From contig NC_008209.1 in assembly GCF_000014045.1 (NCBI RefSeq), positions 1,449,001-1,513,000 of the forward strand: a stretch of DNA of 64,000 bases. The letters are read 5' to 3'. Shown piece after piece: positions 45,049 through 55,871 of the stretch. How positions within the stretch are numbered: the stretch's first letter is position 1; every line of letters starts with the position of its first letter. Both the position numbers and the translations under genes were made by a program. Under the pieces are notes generated by a model. The model did no database searches. It was not told the DNA's origin and saw only the letters and a program-made list of their open reading frames with translations. The stretch is from Roseobacter denitrificans OCh 114. Its GTDB lineage: Bacteria > Pseudomonadota > Alphaproteobacteria > Rhodobacterales > Rhodobacteraceae.

Positions 45049-46262
45049 TGTTTCGACTGACCCAATATATGGAACAGCTGATCACGCCCACACCACCCCG
45101 CGTCAGGCGTGGCCCGGTTCGGCCCGTTGTGATCTGGAACCTGACGCGGCGCTGCAATCTGAAATGCCGTCACTGCTATACGACCTCCTCGGACAATATC
45201 TTCCCCGGTGAATTATCCACGAAACAGGCGCTGGGGGTGATTGACGATCTGGCGGAATTCAAGATTCCCGCGTTGATCCTGTCGGGCGGTGAGCCGCTGT
45301 CGCGTGGGGATATTTACGAGCTTGCACAGTACGCCCGCGAAAAGGTCCGCTATCTGGCGTTGTCGACCAATGGCACGCGCATCGACGCCGAGGCGGTGGA
45401 AAAGATCGCTGACATCGGGTTCAACTATGTGGGCATCAGCATCGACGGCGTGGGGGCCACAAATGACTGGTTCCGCGGTCAGGAAGGTGCCTTTGACGAG
45501 GCGCTCGCCGGCGCGCGCCTGTGCAAGGAAAAGGGCATCAAGGTCGGCCTGCGCTTTACCCCCACCGAGGATAACGCCGAACAGCTGCCCGCGATCCTTG
45601 ATCTCTGCGAGGCGGAAGGCATTGATAAATTCTACATGTCGCATCTGGTCTATGCCGGGCGCGGCAACAAGAACCGGGGCGAAGACGCAGGGCATGCCCG
45701 CGCACGCTCCTGCGTTGATCTGCTGCTTGATCGCGCGTGGAGCGCGCTGCAACAGGGCCGTCATTTCGAGGTTGTCACCGGCAACAATGACGCCGATGCA
45801 GTGCGGTTCCTGAACTGGGCCAGCGACCGCTTTGCCCCTGAGCAGATCGACCACCTGACCGCGCATTTGCAGGCCTGGGGCGGGAATTCCTCCGGTGTCG
45901 GCGTGGCCAATATCGACCCCACGGGCAAGGTGCATCCTGATACCTATTGGTCCGATTACACCGTAGGCAATGTGAAATCCGATACGTTCTCGGACCTCTG
46001 GACTGGCTCAGACGAGATGCTGGCCTTGTTGCGCACGCGACCCCGTCCTTTGAAAGGGCGCTGCGGGGCCTGCGCGCATCAATCGGTTTGTGGCGGCAAC
46101 ACGCGCATCCGCGCGCTGCAACTGACGGGTGATCCGTGGGAGGAAGACCCCGCCTGCTATCTGTCAGACGCCGAGATCGGGTTGGACGGGGCGAAGGCCC
46201 CGCGCATTGAACTTCGCAAATTCACCGGGAGGCGACATGATCCGGCGCATAATTTCACTTAG
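45048..46262 (+). CDS. nirJ: NirJ, radical SAM enzyme of heme d1 synthesis
   Basis: The 404-residue enzyme has the radical SAM cluster motif C36xxxC40xxC43 in [25 protein letters not shown] for SAM binding, and a C-terminal auxiliary cluster region with [12 protein letters not shown] and a final CYLSD. It replaces propionate side chains of didecarboxysiroheme by oxo groups. It overlaps nirN by 26 bases. Confidence 0.94.
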   Translation: MFRLTQYMEQLITPTPPRVRRGPVRPVVIWNLTRRCNLKCRHCYTTSSDNIFPGELSTKQALGVIDDLAEFKIPALILSGGEPLSRGDIYELAQYAREKVRYLALSTNGTRIDAEAVEKIADIGFNYVGISIDGVGATNDWFRGQEGAFDEALAGARLCKEKGIKVGLRFTPTEDNAEQLPAILDLCEAEGIDKFYMSHLVYAGRGNKNRGEDAGHARARSCVDLLLDRAWSALQQGRHFEVVTGNNDADAVRFLNWASDRFAPEQIDHLTAHLQAWGGNSSGVGVANIDPTGKVHPDTYWSDYTVGNVKSDTFSDLWTGSDEMLALLRTRPRPLKGRCGACAHQSVCGGNTRIRALQLTGDPWEEDPACYLSDAEIGLDGAKAPRIELRKFTGRRHDPAHNFT

Positions 46263-47784
46263 TCTGCTGGCGCTCACACCGCTGAGCGCTCAAGGCGAAC
46301 CGGCAGTTCTCTATGCCACCCATTGCGCGGTCTGCCACGGCGATGACCGTCTGGGCAGCCTTGGCCCTGCCTTGATCCCCGAAAGCCTGCGCCGTCTGAA
46401 GGGCGACAAGCTGGAAGCGGTGATCGCACAGGGGCGCATCAGCACGCAGATGCCCGGCTTTGACGCACAGATCAGTGCCGAGGATATCACCGAACTGGCC
46501 GCTTATCTGCACACGCCCCTGCCGGAAATACCGGTGTGGAACGCGGAGCGTATTGCCGAAACGCTTGAGGTGAACCCCGATTACGTCGCACCCGATGCGC
46601 CGCAACATGATGCCGATCCGCTCAATATCTTCGTGGTGGTGGAAACCGGTGATCACCACATCAGCGTGCTGGATGGCGACACATTTGACGTGCTCGCCCG
46701 GCTACCCACACCGCTGGCCGTGCATGGCGGGCCGAAATTCACCCCCGACGGGCGGTTCACCTTTGTGATGTCGCGCGACGGCTGGGTGCAAAAGATCGAC
46801 CTGTGGTCCATGCAGGAGGTCGCGCGTCTGCGCGCGGGCGTCAACAGCCGCAACATCGCCATGTCCAAGGACGGCAAATACCTCGCCGTGGCCAATTACC
46901 TGCCCCATAGCCTGACCATTCTCTCCACGGCGGATATGTCGGTAGAGCGCATCTTTGATGTGGTGGGCAAAGACGGTGAATCCTCGCGGGTCTCTGCCGT
47001 CTATCAGGCCCCGCAGCGCGACAGTTTCATTCTTGCTCTGAAAGACATCCCCGAGATCTGGGAGGTTGCGACCGATCCCAAGGCGGACCCCGTGTACGAA
47101 GGTTTCGTGCATAGTCGCGAAAAGGGCATGGTCGAGGCGATCGCTTCGTCCGAGGGGCTTTTTGCGCGCCGCCGCATCGAAGTGACCGAGCCGCTGGATG
47201 ATTTCTTTTTCACGCCGGATTACCGGTTTCTGATCGGGGCCGCGCGGGAAAGCGACCGGGGCGTTGTGGTCAACCTGAACGTGGGCCGCGAGACGCATGA
47301 ATTGCCGCTCTCGGGTCTGCCGCATCTGGGGTCGGGCATCTCTTGGGAGTATCAGGGGCGGCGCGTCATGGCGACACCGCACCTGCGCGAGGCAAAACTG
47401 TCGGTTATCGACATTCAGAACTGGGAAGTCCTGACGCAGATCGACACCGACGGGCCGGGGTTTTTCATGCGCAGCCATGAAAATTCGCCCTACGTCTGGG
47501 CTGATGTGTTTTTCGGCCCCAACCGTGACGTGATGCATGTGATCGACAAGCAGACGCTGGAGATCGTCAAGACCCTGCGCCCCGTGCCCGGCAAGACGCT
47601 GGCGCATGTGGAGTTTGATCGTGAAGGTCGCCACGCGCTTGTCAGCCTGTGGGAAGACGACGGGGCGATCCTGATCTACGACGCGCAGACGCTGGAAGAA
47701 GTCAAACGGCTACCCATGAGCAAACCATCAGGGAAATACAATGTTTTCAATAAGATCACCTTTTCTGACGGCACCAGTCATTGA
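46237..47784 (+). CDS. nirN: NirN, NirS-like cytochrome with d1 propeller
   Basis: The 515-residue protein has a signal peptide (1-20), a heme c site C30-A-V-C33-H34 and a d1-type propeller ending [13 protein letters not shown], similar to NirS. NirN oxidises dihydro-heme d1 in the last biosynthetic step. The ATG at 46237 is chosen because the signal peptide starts there; it lies inside the end of nirJ with GGGAGG upstream. Confidence 0.92.
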   Translation: MIRRIISLSLLALTPLSAQGEPAVLYATHCAVCHGDDRLGSLGPALIPESLRRLKGDKLEAVIAQGRISTQMPGFDAQISAEDITELAAYLHTPLPEIPVWNAERIAETLEVNPDYVAPDAPQHDADPLNIFVVVETGDHHISVLDGDTFDVLARLPTPLAVHGGPKFTPDGRFTFVMSRDGWVQKIDLWSMQEVARLRAGVNSRNIAMSKDGKYLAVANYLPHSLTILSTADMSVERIFDVVGKDGESSRVSAVYQAPQRDSFILALKDIPEIWEVATDPKADPVYEGFVHSREKGMVEAIASSEGLFARRRIEVTEPLDDFFFTPDYRFLIGAARESDRGVVVNLNVGRETHELPLSGLPHLGSGISWEYQGRRVMATPHLREAKLSVIDIQNWEVLTQIDTDGPGFFMRSHENSPYVWADVFFGPNRDVMHVIDKQTLEIVKTLRPVPGKTLAHVEFDREGRHALVSLWEDDGAILIYDAQTLEEVKRLPMSKPSGKYNVFNKITFSDGTSH

Positions 47785-48493
47785 TCGGCCCATCCTTGTG
47801 GTCACACATGGTTCACCCTCTGAACCTGCACCACAGGAAGCGGCCGTGCAGGCGTTGGCGGCGCGGCTGAACCAGCTTCTGCCCGACACTACGGTGCGCG
47901 GCGCGACCCTTGCGTCCGAGGGCGCGCTGGATCGGGCTGTGCGGGGCCTGGAGCGGCCGATCGTCTGCCCCTGGTTCATGTCCGATGGTTGGTTTGTCAA
48001 AACCCATCTGCCCAAACGGCTGAAAGCGGCGGGTCTGTCCGATTGGGAGGCGACAGCGCCGATGGGGCTGATGCCGGGGGTGGCGCGGCTGATGTGTGAT
48101 CGCATACGCCTGCGTATTGCGACGCTGGATTGGCAGATGGCGCAAACCACTGTCATTCTCGCCGCGCACGGCTCACCCTCCAGCAGCAAGCCGCGCGAGG
48201 CGACCGAAGCCGCAGCAAGGGCGCTGGCGGCACAGGGCGCATTCAAGGCGGTTCGACCCTGTTACGTGGACGAGCCCCCCGCGATCCGCGATGTGGTGTC
48301 TGCGGTTCAGGGTCACGCCATTGTGGTGCCGTTCTTTGCCGTGCGTGCGGGTCATGTCACGGGTGATCTGCCCGAAGAACTTGAGGCTGCGCGGTTCAAC
48401 GGGCCGGTTCTGGACCCTGTTGGAACATGGCCAGAGACGCCTGCGCTGGCGCTGGCCGCGATTACCGACCTGTTCAAACCGGAGTGTGTATGA
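47741..48493 (+). CDS. CbiX-type sirohydrochlorin chelatase, two-domain form
   Basis: The 250-residue protein holds two CbiX-like halves. Each has a histidine pair suited to metal chelation: H23 (VVTHGSPS) with H88 (FVKTHLPK), and H143 (LAAHGSPS) with H205 (RAGHVTGDL). CbiX/SirB enzymes insert cobalt or iron into sirohydrochlorin. Heme d1 is made through siroheme, and nirE stops at precorrin-2, so this gene is well placed to supply the ferrochelation step (inference). It overlaps the end of nirN by 44 bases. Confidence 0.82.
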   Translation: MFSIRSPFLTAPVIDRPILVVTHGSPSEPAPQEAAVQALAARLNQLLPDTTVRGATLASEGALDRAVRGLERPIVCPWFMSDGWFVKTHLPKRLKAAGLSDWEATAPMGLMPGVARLMCDRIRLRIATLDWQMAQTTVILAAHGSPSSSKPREATEAAARALAAQGAFKAVRPCYVDEPPAIRDVVSAVQGHAIVVPFFAVRAGHVTGDLPEELEAARFNGPVLDPVGTWPETPALALAAITDLFKPECV

Positions 48494-48726
48494 GCGATGA
48501 CCGCCCCTGGCCGGTGTGGAAACTGGCGCTGTTGATGTATCCCTTTGCGTCTGGTGCGGTGGCGATCAACCTCTTCATGCTCAGCCTGATGGCGCCGGTT
48601 GTGGGGCTGGACACGCTGAACCCGCTGACGGCGTTGAAACTGTCCGTTGTTCTGGGGGTGCCGGCCGCATGGGCGGCGGGTCGCTGGGCACGTCATTTAA
48701 TGGATGAGGCAGACGAGGGCACTTGA
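48490..48726 (+). CDS. Small two-helix membrane protein of the nir cluster
   Basis: I do not recognise the family of this 78-residue protein. It has two hydrophobic segments (about 11-35 and 48-65) separated by a short polar turn LDTLNPLTAL, and a charged C-terminus. The ATG overlaps the stop of the chelatase gene (ATGA), so it is the last gene of the nir operon. Its stop codon overlaps the anaerobox of hemA. Confidence 0.65.
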   Translation: MSDDRPWPVWKLALLMYPFASGAVAINLFMLSLMAPVVGLDTLNPLTALKLSVVLGVPAAWAAGRWARHLMDEADEGT

Positions 48727-48736
48727 CCAATGTCAA
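48723..48736 (+). promoter_or_regulatory. FNR/Dnr box upstream of hemA
   Basis: TTGACCAATGTCAA is a perfect TTGAC-N4-GTCAA site. It overlaps the stop codon of the preceding small gene and ends 55 bases before the hemA start, which links tetrapyrrole supply to anaerobic or NO signals. Confidence 0.8.
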
Positions 48737-48791
48737 GGCCATGGGCGCGCACCCCCGGTTTTATGGGTGAAACCCCGGGGGAGAGACCTGC

Positions 48792-50006
48792 ATGAACTAC
48801 GACGCCTTTTTCGCTGAACAACTGGACCAACTGCGCGCCGAAGGGAACTACCGCGTTTTTGCGGAACTTGAACGAGACGCCACTGATGCGCCCCACGCTA
48901 CGATGCACGGGGCTGACAAGGCGCGCCCCGTGACGGTCTGGTGTTCCAACGATTATCTTGGGATGGGCAAATCGGCATTCGTGCGGCAAGCCGTTGCCGA
49001 CGCGGCCCTGAAGGATGGGGCCGGTGCCGGGGGCACGCGCAACATTTCAGGCACGGCCACGCAGCACGTCGCGCTTGAGGCCGAACTGGCGGATTTGCAC
49101 GGCAAGGAAGCCGCATTGCTGTTCACGTCGGGCTATGTGTCCAACTGGGCGAGCCTCAGCACATTGGGTGCGCATCTGCCCGGTTGCACCATTCTTTCGG
49201 ATGAAATGAACCATGCCAGCATGATCGAAGGCATCCGCCACAGCCGGGCAGGCAAGGTCATCTGGAAACACAACGACCCCGAAGACCTCAATCGCAAGCT
49301 TGAGGCGCTGCCGAAAGGGGGCGCGCGTCTGATCGCCTTTGAATCGGTCTATTCCATGGATGGAGACATCGCGCCAATCGCGGAAATCCTCGATGTGGCC
49401 GAGGCGCATGGGGCCATGACCTATCTCGATGAGGTGCATGCCGTCGGGCTTTATGGCCCGCAGGGCGGCGGCATTGCCGAACGCGAGGGGCTGGCGCACC
49501 GCGTGTCCCTGATCGAGGGCACATTGGGCAAGGCCTTTGGCGTCATGGGGGGCTATATCGCGGGATCAGCCGTGATGTGCGATTTCGTGCGCTCTTTTGC
49601 CAGCGGGTTCATCTTTACCACCGCCTTGCCCCCCGCGCTGGCCGCGGGCGCGCTGACGTCCATCCGGCATCTGCGGCGCAGTGATCTGGAACGCCGCCGC
49701 CAACAGGCCAATGTGGCCAAGCTGCGCGCGCGCCTTGATGCGATGCGTCTGCCCCATCTGGACAACCCAAGCCATATCGTGCCGGTGATGGTCGGTGATC
49801 CGTTCAAAGCCAAATTCCTCAGCGACACCCTGCTGGAGCAGCATGGCATCTACGTGCAGCCGATCAATTACCCGACCGTGCCCAAAGGAACGGAGCGGTT
49901 GCGCATCACGCCCTCACCCCTGCATACGGATGAAGATACCGACCGTCTGGTTGCGGCACTGTCCGATCTGTGGTCGCAATGCGCGCTGAACCGGGCAGTT
50001 GCCTGA
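48792..50006 (+). CDS. hemA: 5-aminolevulinate synthase
   Basis: The 404-residue PLP enzyme condenses glycine and succinyl-CoA to 5-aminolevulinate, the alphaproteobacterial entry to tetrapyrroles. Motifs include [54 protein letters not shown] and the PLP lysine in [13 protein letters not shown]. Its place behind the nir operon with its own FNR/Dnr box suggests that it is a denitrification-linked isozyme that feeds heme d1, c and b synthesis. Confidence 0.95.
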   Translation: MNYDAFFAEQLDQLRAEGNYRVFAELERDATDAPHATMHGADKARPVTVWCSNDYLGMGKSAFVRQAVADAALKDGAGAGGTRNISGTATQHVALEAELADLHGKEAALLFTSGYVSNWASLSTLGAHLPGCTILSDEMNHASMIEGIRHSRAGKVIWKHNDPEDLNRKLEALPKGGARLIAFESVYSMDGDIAPIAEILDVAEAHGAMTYLDEVHAVGLYGPQGGGIAEREGLAHRVSLIEGTLGKAFGVMGGYIAGSAVMCDFVRSFASGFIFTTALPPALAAGALTSIRHLRRSDLERRRQQANVAKLRARLDAMRLPHLDNPSHIVPVMVGDPFKAKFLSDTLLEQHGIYVQPINYPTVPKGTERLRITPSPLHTDEDTDRLVAALSDLWSQCALNRAVA

Positions 50007-50265
50007 AACCTCTGCGGGAAAAACCGTTTTCGGGGCGGCCTGATGCCGCTGTTCTGCATGGAATCGCCGGGGCTTGCCCGACAAAAGCCCTTCAGCCAGC
50101 CAAGGTCTGAACCAGGACTGAACTGCACCGGATCGGCATAAAACCACCGTGTGTTTTATCATATTTTAAAAAAACGGGTGAATTATGGCAGGGTGATTTC
50201 CGGAGGCGCATTTTTCCCTTTCCAATGCGATGATCTAGATTGATAAGTTCGGCTTGGTTCGGTGC

Positions 50266-51342
50266 ATGGGCGTGGATACGATGAAACTGTCGGAAGTTGA
50301 GACCCTGGTGACAGTTGTCATACCGGCCTACAATGTTGAGACGACACTTGATGCCACGCTGAACAGCGCTCGCAATCAGTCATATCAAAACCTTGAAATC
50401 ATCGTTGTTGTCGATGGCGCCACGGATGGCACCGAGGCAATCGCACGACAGCATGCGCAACAGGATGAGCGCATATCAATCGTTGTCACGCCCAACTGTG
50501 GTTTGTGTCCGGCGCGCAATACCGGGGCGCGTGCGGGGTCGGGCGCTTTCATAGCCCCGCTGGATGCAGATGATATCTGGCACCGCGATAAAATCCAAAA
50601 ACAGCTCGATGTTTTTGCGGCAGGCGGGGACGACATGGGCATGGTCTACACATTGTTCAGGCGGATCGACCAATGGGATTATCTGATCCGTGATGGTGCT
50701 TTGACCTGTTGGTCGGGCGATGTCTTTCATGCGTCCTTGCTCTATAATTGCGTGGGCAACGGCAGTTCGATCATGGTCAGACGCAGCGCTTTCGAGCAGG
50801 TCGGCGGCTATGCGATGGAACTGAACCGGGTCGGATGTGAGGATTACTTGCTGCAGATCCTCATTTCGCATGACTGGCGTGTCGGGGTCGTGCCGGAATA
50901 CATGACCGGGTATCGGTACGACCATGTGTCGATGTCCCGAAACCACGTGCGCATGGCGCTGGCACGGTTGAAACTGCTGGATATCGTCGCGCAACGCCAT
51001 CCTGATGTGCCGGAGGAAATCATGCAACTGGCACGCGCTCAGGCGCGGGCTGAACTGGCGATTTCCAGCGCGCGGGCCGGAAAGATCGCCAATGCCGTCT
51101 CTGAATTCTCGGCGGCATTTCGCATCAACGTATTTGCAACCATGGCCTATTCCTTTTATCGCCTTCGCGATCTCGCCTATCGCTTTATTCGCTCTGCCGG
51201 GGCGAATTTCAAACGCAGCAAACCACCAAGGTTTCAGGATATGGACCCCAAGACGCATTATGGTGTGTCCTATCACCCTCTGCGTTCTCGCACGATGCGG
51301 CGTCTTTTGCGTCAATCGTCCGTGTCTACCAGGCAATGCTGA
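50266..51342 (+). CDS. Glycosyltransferase family 2
   Basis: The 358-residue protein has a GT-A domain (about 12-240). It carries VTVVIPAYNVETTLDATL, the nucleotide-binding IIVVVDGATDG, and the metal-binding DxD in PLDADDIWH, followed by a helical C-terminal part. It probably adds a sugar during surface polysaccharide assembly; a flippase and a second family 2 transferase follow. The start is uncertain: ATG at 50266, ATG at 50281 or TTG at 50254 are all possible, and no strong ribosome site is seen. The 259 bases before it hold no gene I can support. Confidence 0.85.
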   Translation: MGVDTMKLSEVETLVTVVIPAYNVETTLDATLNSARNQSYQNLEIIVVVDGATDGTEAIARQHAQQDERISIVVTPNCGLCPARNTGARAGSGAFIAPLDADDIWHRDKIQKQLDVFAAGGDDMGMVYTLFRRIDQWDYLIRDGALTCWSGDVFHASLLYNCVGNGSSIMVRRSAFEQVGGYAMELNRVGCEDYLLQILISHDWRVGVVPEYMTGYRYDHVSMSRNHVRMALARLKLLDIVAQRHPDVPEEIMQLARAQARAELAISSARAGKIANAVSEFSAAFRINVFATMAYSFYRLRDLAYRFIRSAGANFKRSKPPRFQDMDPKTHYGVSYHPLRSRTMRRLLRQSSVSTRQC

Positions 51343-51547
51343 GCCAAGGTTCAATGAGCATGCGCAGTGATCTGGTGGCGATTGATCGGCGCAGGATACC
51401 GCGACAACACAGCCCATCGGGTGGCTGTCGATTGGCGCGCGGAATGCCAGCCAGTCATCGGAGCGCTCAAGTATCGGATGCCGTGCGCGCCTTCCCTCAA
51501 ATGGGCGGTCGTGCCTATGGTCGCGCCATGCTGCCGCGTTACACCTC

Positions 51548-52972
51548 ATGAGCCTGCGCCGGGCGATACGCGACCGGATACTGAGCCGCCCGGCCGTTCT
51601 GGCCGCCCATGCGGTGACGCTGTTGGTTCTGTCCCGCCTGTTGACACCCGCCGAATTCGGTTTGTTTGCCCTTGCCGCTGTCGCCCATCAGATTGCGGTT
51701 GCTCTGGCTGATCTGGGTATCAAGACCCAGTTGCTGAACAGCCCGTCGCTGGACCCCCACCGCCATGGTGAGGCTTTCGGCCTCGCGCTGACCGCTGCCT
51801 GTGTCGTCGCGGCGGGTTTTCTGGGGGTTGCGTTGCTGTTGCCCGACGCGCTCGCCCCCCCATCGCTGGACGCGACACTGTGGATATTCGCAGCCGCGGT
51901 TCTGCTTGGCCCGCTGGAGTTGCTGTTCAACATTCCGCTCATGCAGAGCATGCGCTTCGGGTTGATTTCCGTGGTCAACGTGTTCGGCGCATGGATCCGC
52001 TGCGGCGTCTCGATCATCGCGGCACTCTACGGGGCTGGTCCGGCTGCACTCGCGGCGGGGCTGCTGGCGGAGCAGATCGTCTCCTTTGCCATGTTTGCAA
52101 TTGCCAGACGCAACGAGCAGGTACCGGCCCCGCGCATGACCGGCTGGCGCAGGTTGATCGAAGACGGCGCGCGCCTGAGCGGAAATCAGGTTATCCGCCA
52201 TCTGAGCGAGTTGGGCCTGATGGGCGCAATTTCCGGCTTTCTCGGCGTTGCAACGCTCGGGGTCTACAACCGTGCGGATCAGGTCGTGAAGCTGTTTGAC
52301 AAGATATTCCTCAACAGCTTCAGCCCGGTGATCCACCCGGCGTTTGTGCAGGCGATCAAGGACAAGCATGACCCGGCAACGATCTATCTCAAGAAGGTAG
52401 AGTTGTTGACCGCCCTGATCTGGCCGGCCTTTGCGATGATCGCCATCCTTGCGGACCCGCTGTGTCGCGTGGTGCTGGGACCGGGGTGGGATGCAGCCCC
52501 TGTTGTCGTGCAACTGCTGGCGTTGATCGGCATCGCGCGGCCTTTCACGCAGATGAATCAGGCGCTTTTCATTGCCTTGGGTGAATTGCGCCTGAGCACG
52601 CGGCTTGATGTGCAGCATCACATCACGCGGGTGGCGCTGGCCAGTTGTGGTGCGTTGATTTCCCTTGAAGCGGTCTGCATCGCCCTCGCGATGTCAGGTG
52701 TGATCGACGCCATACGCCAGACCCGCGCCTTCGCGCGCTCCACGGGCTATGAAAAGCGCCAACTGTTCAACGTGGCCTTGAACGCGTTTTTGCTCACGCT
52801 GTGCACAGTTGCGCCCGCTGCCCTGGCCTTGAGTTTTGTATCCACCGGCAGCGTCTTTCTGGAACTTATTCTATCTGCATCAGCCGGTGCTGTCGGGTTT
52901 GTTTTGGCGGTCTGCGTAATGCGCAATGTGCTGTTTCATGAGGCGCAAAAGGCGCTCAAACGTATCTTCTGA
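51548..52972 (+). CDS. Polysaccharide flippase (Wzx/MATE-like)
   Basis: The 474-residue integral membrane protein has about 12-14 hydrophobic segments and the N-terminal block LVLSRLLTPAEFGLFALA typical of the lipopolysaccharide/O-antigen flippase group. It would move lipid-linked oligosaccharide across the inner membrane. It starts 205 bases after the first glycosyltransferase; that gap holds no clear gene. It converges with the next glycosyltransferase. Confidence 0.86.
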   Translation: MSLRRAIRDRILSRPAVLAAHAVTLLVLSRLLTPAEFGLFALAAVAHQIAVALADLGIKTQLLNSPSLDPHRHGEAFGLALTAACVVAAGFLGVALLLPDALAPPSLDATLWIFAAAVLLGPLELLFNIPLMQSMRFGLISVVNVFGAWIRCGVSIIAALYGAGPAALAAGLLAEQIVSFAMFAIARRNEQVPAPRMTGWRRLIEDGARLSGNQVIRHLSELGLMGAISGFLGVATLGVYNRADQVVKLFDKIFLNSFSPVIHPAFVQAIKDKHDPATIYLKKVELLTALIWPAFAMIAILADPLCRVVLGPGWDAAPVVVQLLALIGIARPFTQMNQALFIALGELRLSTRLDVQHHITRVALASCGALISLEAVCIALAMSGVIDAIRQTRAFARSTGYEKRQLFNVALNAFLLTLCTVAPAALALSFVSTGSVFLELILSASAGAVGFVLAVCVMRNVLFHEAQKALKRIF

Positions 52973-52983
52973 GCACCCGCGAT

Positions 52984-53004
52984 CCCTTGGTTTGAACCAA
53001 AGGG
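52984..53004. terminator. Hairpin between convergent flippase and glycosyltransferase genes
   Basis: CCCTTGGTT (52984-52992) pairs with AACCAAAGGG (52995-53004) with one bulged base and a 2-base loop. It lies 9 to 11 bases from both stops. There is no T-run, so it is a weak bidirectional terminator at best. Confidence 0.35.
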
Positions 53005-53012
53005 CGCGCCCC

Positions 53013-54008
53013 TTATGACCGCAAACGCTTGCGCAGGCGGCTCACCCCGCGCCACAGGGCCGGCGGCAGGACAGCTTTGGCGATGGCAAAGGCCGCGCTG
53101 CTGCCGAGGGTGCCGGGCAGAGCAAGGCGCGGCGAATAGAACAGCGCGCTGATCCAATAGCTGATGGCCAACCACACATCCCCATGCCGGGCCGCCAGCA
53201 ACGACCAATAGGCGCGCACCAGACCAAAATGCCTTCGCCGTGCAAAGACGCCGATCTCGCGCAACAGGGCCTGGTGATTGCCGAGGAACTGGGCATGACC
53301 CTTTTGCATGCGCCGCACGTCGGAGGTTATCTGTGCCGACCGGATGCGATAGTCCACCAGCGCTTGCGGGCACTGAACGAGCGTTGATTTGCGCACCCAT
53401 AGAATGCGCAGCCAACAATCCACGTCATTGTTCGATTTCAACGCGGTATCAAAACCACCACCCGCGGCGAAAGCCTCGCTGCGCACAAGCACGCCCGTGG
53501 CGCTTTCTGCCGGTGTGGCGATCAGCGTCTCACCCGCATCGAAGTGTTTTGGGTCACGCGGCGGATTGTGCGCCCGGTGGATCGTTTCGCCCAGATAATT
53601 GACCTCTCGCCCGGCTTCATCAATCCGACGGTAATGCGGACAGGCGATATCGCTTTGAGGATAGGCATCCAGAGTGTCCACAAGCTGCGCAAGCGTTTGC
53701 GGCGCCCAGCGGTCATCCGCGTCGATAAAGCCCAAAAGTGCGCCCCGCGCCTGCGCAACTCCGTGGTTGCGTGCAGAGGACGCGCCCCCGTTTTCTTGTG
53801 TCAAAACCCGCAAGCGTTGCGGGTCGAGCGGCCAGTTTTGCTGCCATGCGGCAAGAATTTCTGCGGTGCGGTCGGTGGATGCATCATCGACGATGATCAG
53901 TTCGAGTGAGGCATAGGACTGCGCGGCAATCGACGCGATTGCCTCGTCGATGAAATCCTCGACGTTATGCGCGGGCATTATGACGGAAACGCGCGGTTCC
54001 TGTTGCAA
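53013..54008 (-). CDS. Glycosyltransferase family 2
   Basis: The 331-residue protein has a GT-A fold, with VSVIMPAHNVEDFIDEAI, ELIIVDDASTDRT, NGGASSARNHG and the metal-binding GFIDADDRW, followed by a C-terminal amphipathic/basic region. It resembles transferases of capsule or exopolysaccharide synthesis. The start is TTG with GGAGCGTTGAGAG upstream; no ATG lies before the first conserved motif. Its acceptor and donor are unknown. Confidence 0.86.
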   Translation of the reverse strand: MQQEPRVSVIMPAHNVEDFIDEAIASIAAQSYASLELIIVDDASTDRTAEILAAWQQNWPLDPQRLRVLTQENGGASSARNHGVAQARGALLGFIDADDRWAPQTLAQLVDTLDAYPQSDIACPHYRRIDEAGREVNYLGETIHRAHNPPRDPKHFDAGETLIATPAESATGVLVRSEAFAAGGGFDTALKSNNDVDCWLRILWVRKSTLVQCPQALVDYRIRSAQITSDVRRMQKGHAQFLGNHQALLREIGVFARRRHFGLVRAYWSLLAARHGDVWLAISYWISALFYSPRLALPGTLGSSAAFAIAKAVLPPALWRGVSRLRKRLRS

Positions 54009-54196
54009 CTCTCAACGCTCCGCTAAATCCAAGGGCGATGACACTGCGCTATCATTGTGATGGCCGGGCCTCAAGCGGCCAAGGGGTTTGTCCGGCTTCC
54101 GGCGGCCCTCATCATCGCGGCTGGCAAGGTCAACGGGCGGGTTCTTGACTTCACTGTGCCATGATTCCACGCGTTGACCTGCGCGGGCGTCACCCC

Positions 54197-55837
54197 TTAC
54201 GGCGGTGCGCTCGCCTCGCCCCTCACTGGCAAGTCCGCCGCAGGCAGCGGTGCAAGGCCCCGCACCATGTCCGAGGCTTTTTCGCCAATCATGATCGTGG
54301 GCGCATTGGTATTTGACGCATTGATCCGGGGCATGATGGACGCGTCGCAGACCCGCAGCCCGCACGCCCCGATCACGCGCAGCGCCGGGTCGACAACAGC
54401 ATCGGGGCCCGTTCCCATCCGACAGGTCCCGACGGGGTGGTGGTCGGTTTTGGCAATTCTGATCGCATAGCGCAGCAGGTCCTCTTTGGTGGTGCCGGGT
54501 CCGGGCAAGACCTCGGTTGCAACGTATTTCGACAGTGCAGGTTGCGCCATGATCTCGCGGGCGATCTCCAGACCTCTTAACGACATCTCCCGGTCATGGG
54601 GGTCACCCCAGAAATTCGGGTCAATCAGGGGCGGCACAGTGGGATCGGAGGACGCGAGCCGCACGGACCCGCGTGATCTCGGGCGGATCAAGGCACTGTT
54701 GAGCGTCACGCCCGCGCCTTTTATCCTGACGATCCCTTTCTCAATGCCCGATCCTTGGCCGAGGTGAAACTGAAGGTCGGGGTAGGGCGCGTTCGGATCG
54801 GCATAGCCAAAGCCCCCCGTTTCAAACAGCGATGCCGTGGCAGGTCCGGTCCTTGTCAGATAATAGCGCAAACCCGCCAACAGCGTGCGATCAATGCGGT
54901 CGGCTCCGTCGTAGGTATGCCGCCCGGTGCATTGCGATATCGTGCAAAGGTCGAGGTGATCCTGCAGGTTTGACCCGACACCGGGCACATCCAGCGCAAC
55001 GTCAATGCCGACACTGCGCAGATGATCCGCGGGGCCAATGCCTGAATACATCAACAGGCGGGGTGATCCGATGGCGCCGGCTGTGACGATCACTTCGCGG
55101 TCCGCACGGATCAGCAGATCAGCACCGTTGTGGCGCAGAAGAACCCCGATTGCCTTGTGTCCCTCAAGCTTGATACGCGACACTTCTGCGCGCGTGCGCA
55201 CGGTCAGGTTTGCGCGTGTCTGGGCCGGTTTCAGGAAAGCCCGCGCGGTGGAGGAACGACGCGCGTCGCGTTGCGTCAGTTGGTAAAACCCGCAGCCTTC
55301 CTGCCGCATCCCGTTGAAATCAGGGTTATGCGCAAGGCCCCATTCCTGCGCGGCCTCAATAAATGCCGTGCAGATGGGCAGCGCACCGCGCGGCTTTGAT
55401 ACACCAAGGGGACCGTCCTGACCGTGATACAGGTCGGAAAAGACCTCATTGCCTTCGGAGCGCTTGAAATACGGTAGAACTTCGCGATAGCTCCATCCGC
55501 GACAGCCGTGGTGTTCTGCCCAATTGTCGTAGTCATGCGGATTGCCCCGCGTATAGATCTGCGCGTTGATCGAAGAGCCGCCGCCGATGACCTTGGCCTG
55601 CGTATACCAGAGCGACCGACCGTTCAGCCCTTTCTGGGGCACGGTGGACCACCCCCATGATGCGATGCCCTTGGTCATCCTCGCAAAGCCTGCAGGTATA
55701 TGAAACAATGGGTTACGGTCAGGACCGCCCGCCTCTAACAGCAAGACAGAGGTGTTTTTGTCCTCGCTCAACCGGGCGGCCATCACGCAGCCCGACGACC
55801 CGCCCCCCACGATGATGTAGTCGAAAACCTCCTGCAT
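54197..55837 (-). CDS. GMC-family FAD oxidoreductase (choline dehydrogenase-like)
   Basis: The 546-residue flavoenzyme has the ADP-binding motif [20 protein letters not shown] near the N-terminus, the GMC signatures [13 protein letters not shown] and [16 protein letters not shown], and the C-terminal catalytic region [10 protein letters not shown] with [16 protein letters not shown]. It oxidises an alcohol; the substrate is unknown. The ATG at 55837 matches the family start and has AAGGGCCAGGG upstream; the frame is open for 39 more codons. A palindromic operator lies 17 bases upstream. It is divergent from a TAXI TRAP transporter that may import its substrate. Confidence 0.9.
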   Translation of the reverse strand: MQEVFDYIIVGGGSSGCVMAARLSEDKNTSVLLLEAGGPDRNPLFHIPAGFARMTKGIASWGWSTVPQKGLNGRSLWYTQAKVIGGGSSINAQIYTRGNPHDYDNWAEHHGCRGWSYREVLPYFKRSEGNEVFSDLYHGQDGPLGVSKPRGALPICTAFIEAAQEWGLAHNPDFNGMRQEGCGFYQLTQRDARRSSTARAFLKPAQTRANLTVRTRAEVSRIKLEGHKAIGVLLRHNGADLLIRADREVIVTAGAIGSPRLLMYSGIGPADHLRSVGIDVALDVPGVGSNLQDHLDLCTISQCTGRHTYDGADRIDRTLLAGLRYYLTRTGPATASLFETGGFGYADPNAPYPDLQFHLGQGSGIEKGIVRIKGAGVTLNSALIRPRSRGSVRLASSDPTVPPLIDPNFWGDPHDREMSLRGLEIAREIMAQPALSKYVATEVLPGPGTTKEDLLRYAIRIAKTDHHPVGTCRMGTGPDAVVDPALRVIGACGLRVCDASIMPRINASNTNAPTIMIGEKASDMVRGLAPLPAADLPVRGEASAPP

Positions 55838-55853
55838 CCCTGGCCCTTGTTTT

Positions 55854-55871
55854 TGTAACTGTTTGGTTACA
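55854..55871. promoter_or_regulatory. Palindromic operator TGTAAC-N6-GTTACA
   Basis: The perfect 6-bp arms with a 6-base spacer resemble TetR-family operators. The site lies directly upstream of the GMC oxidoreductase start and is in the divergent region shared with the TAXI transporter. No TetR gene is in the window. Confidence 0.5.

Noticed and set aside
53100..53920. Several plus-strand frames opposite the second glycosyltransferase
   Set aside because: They overlap one another in different frames and none has a domain; the minus-strand GT-A motifs are clear.
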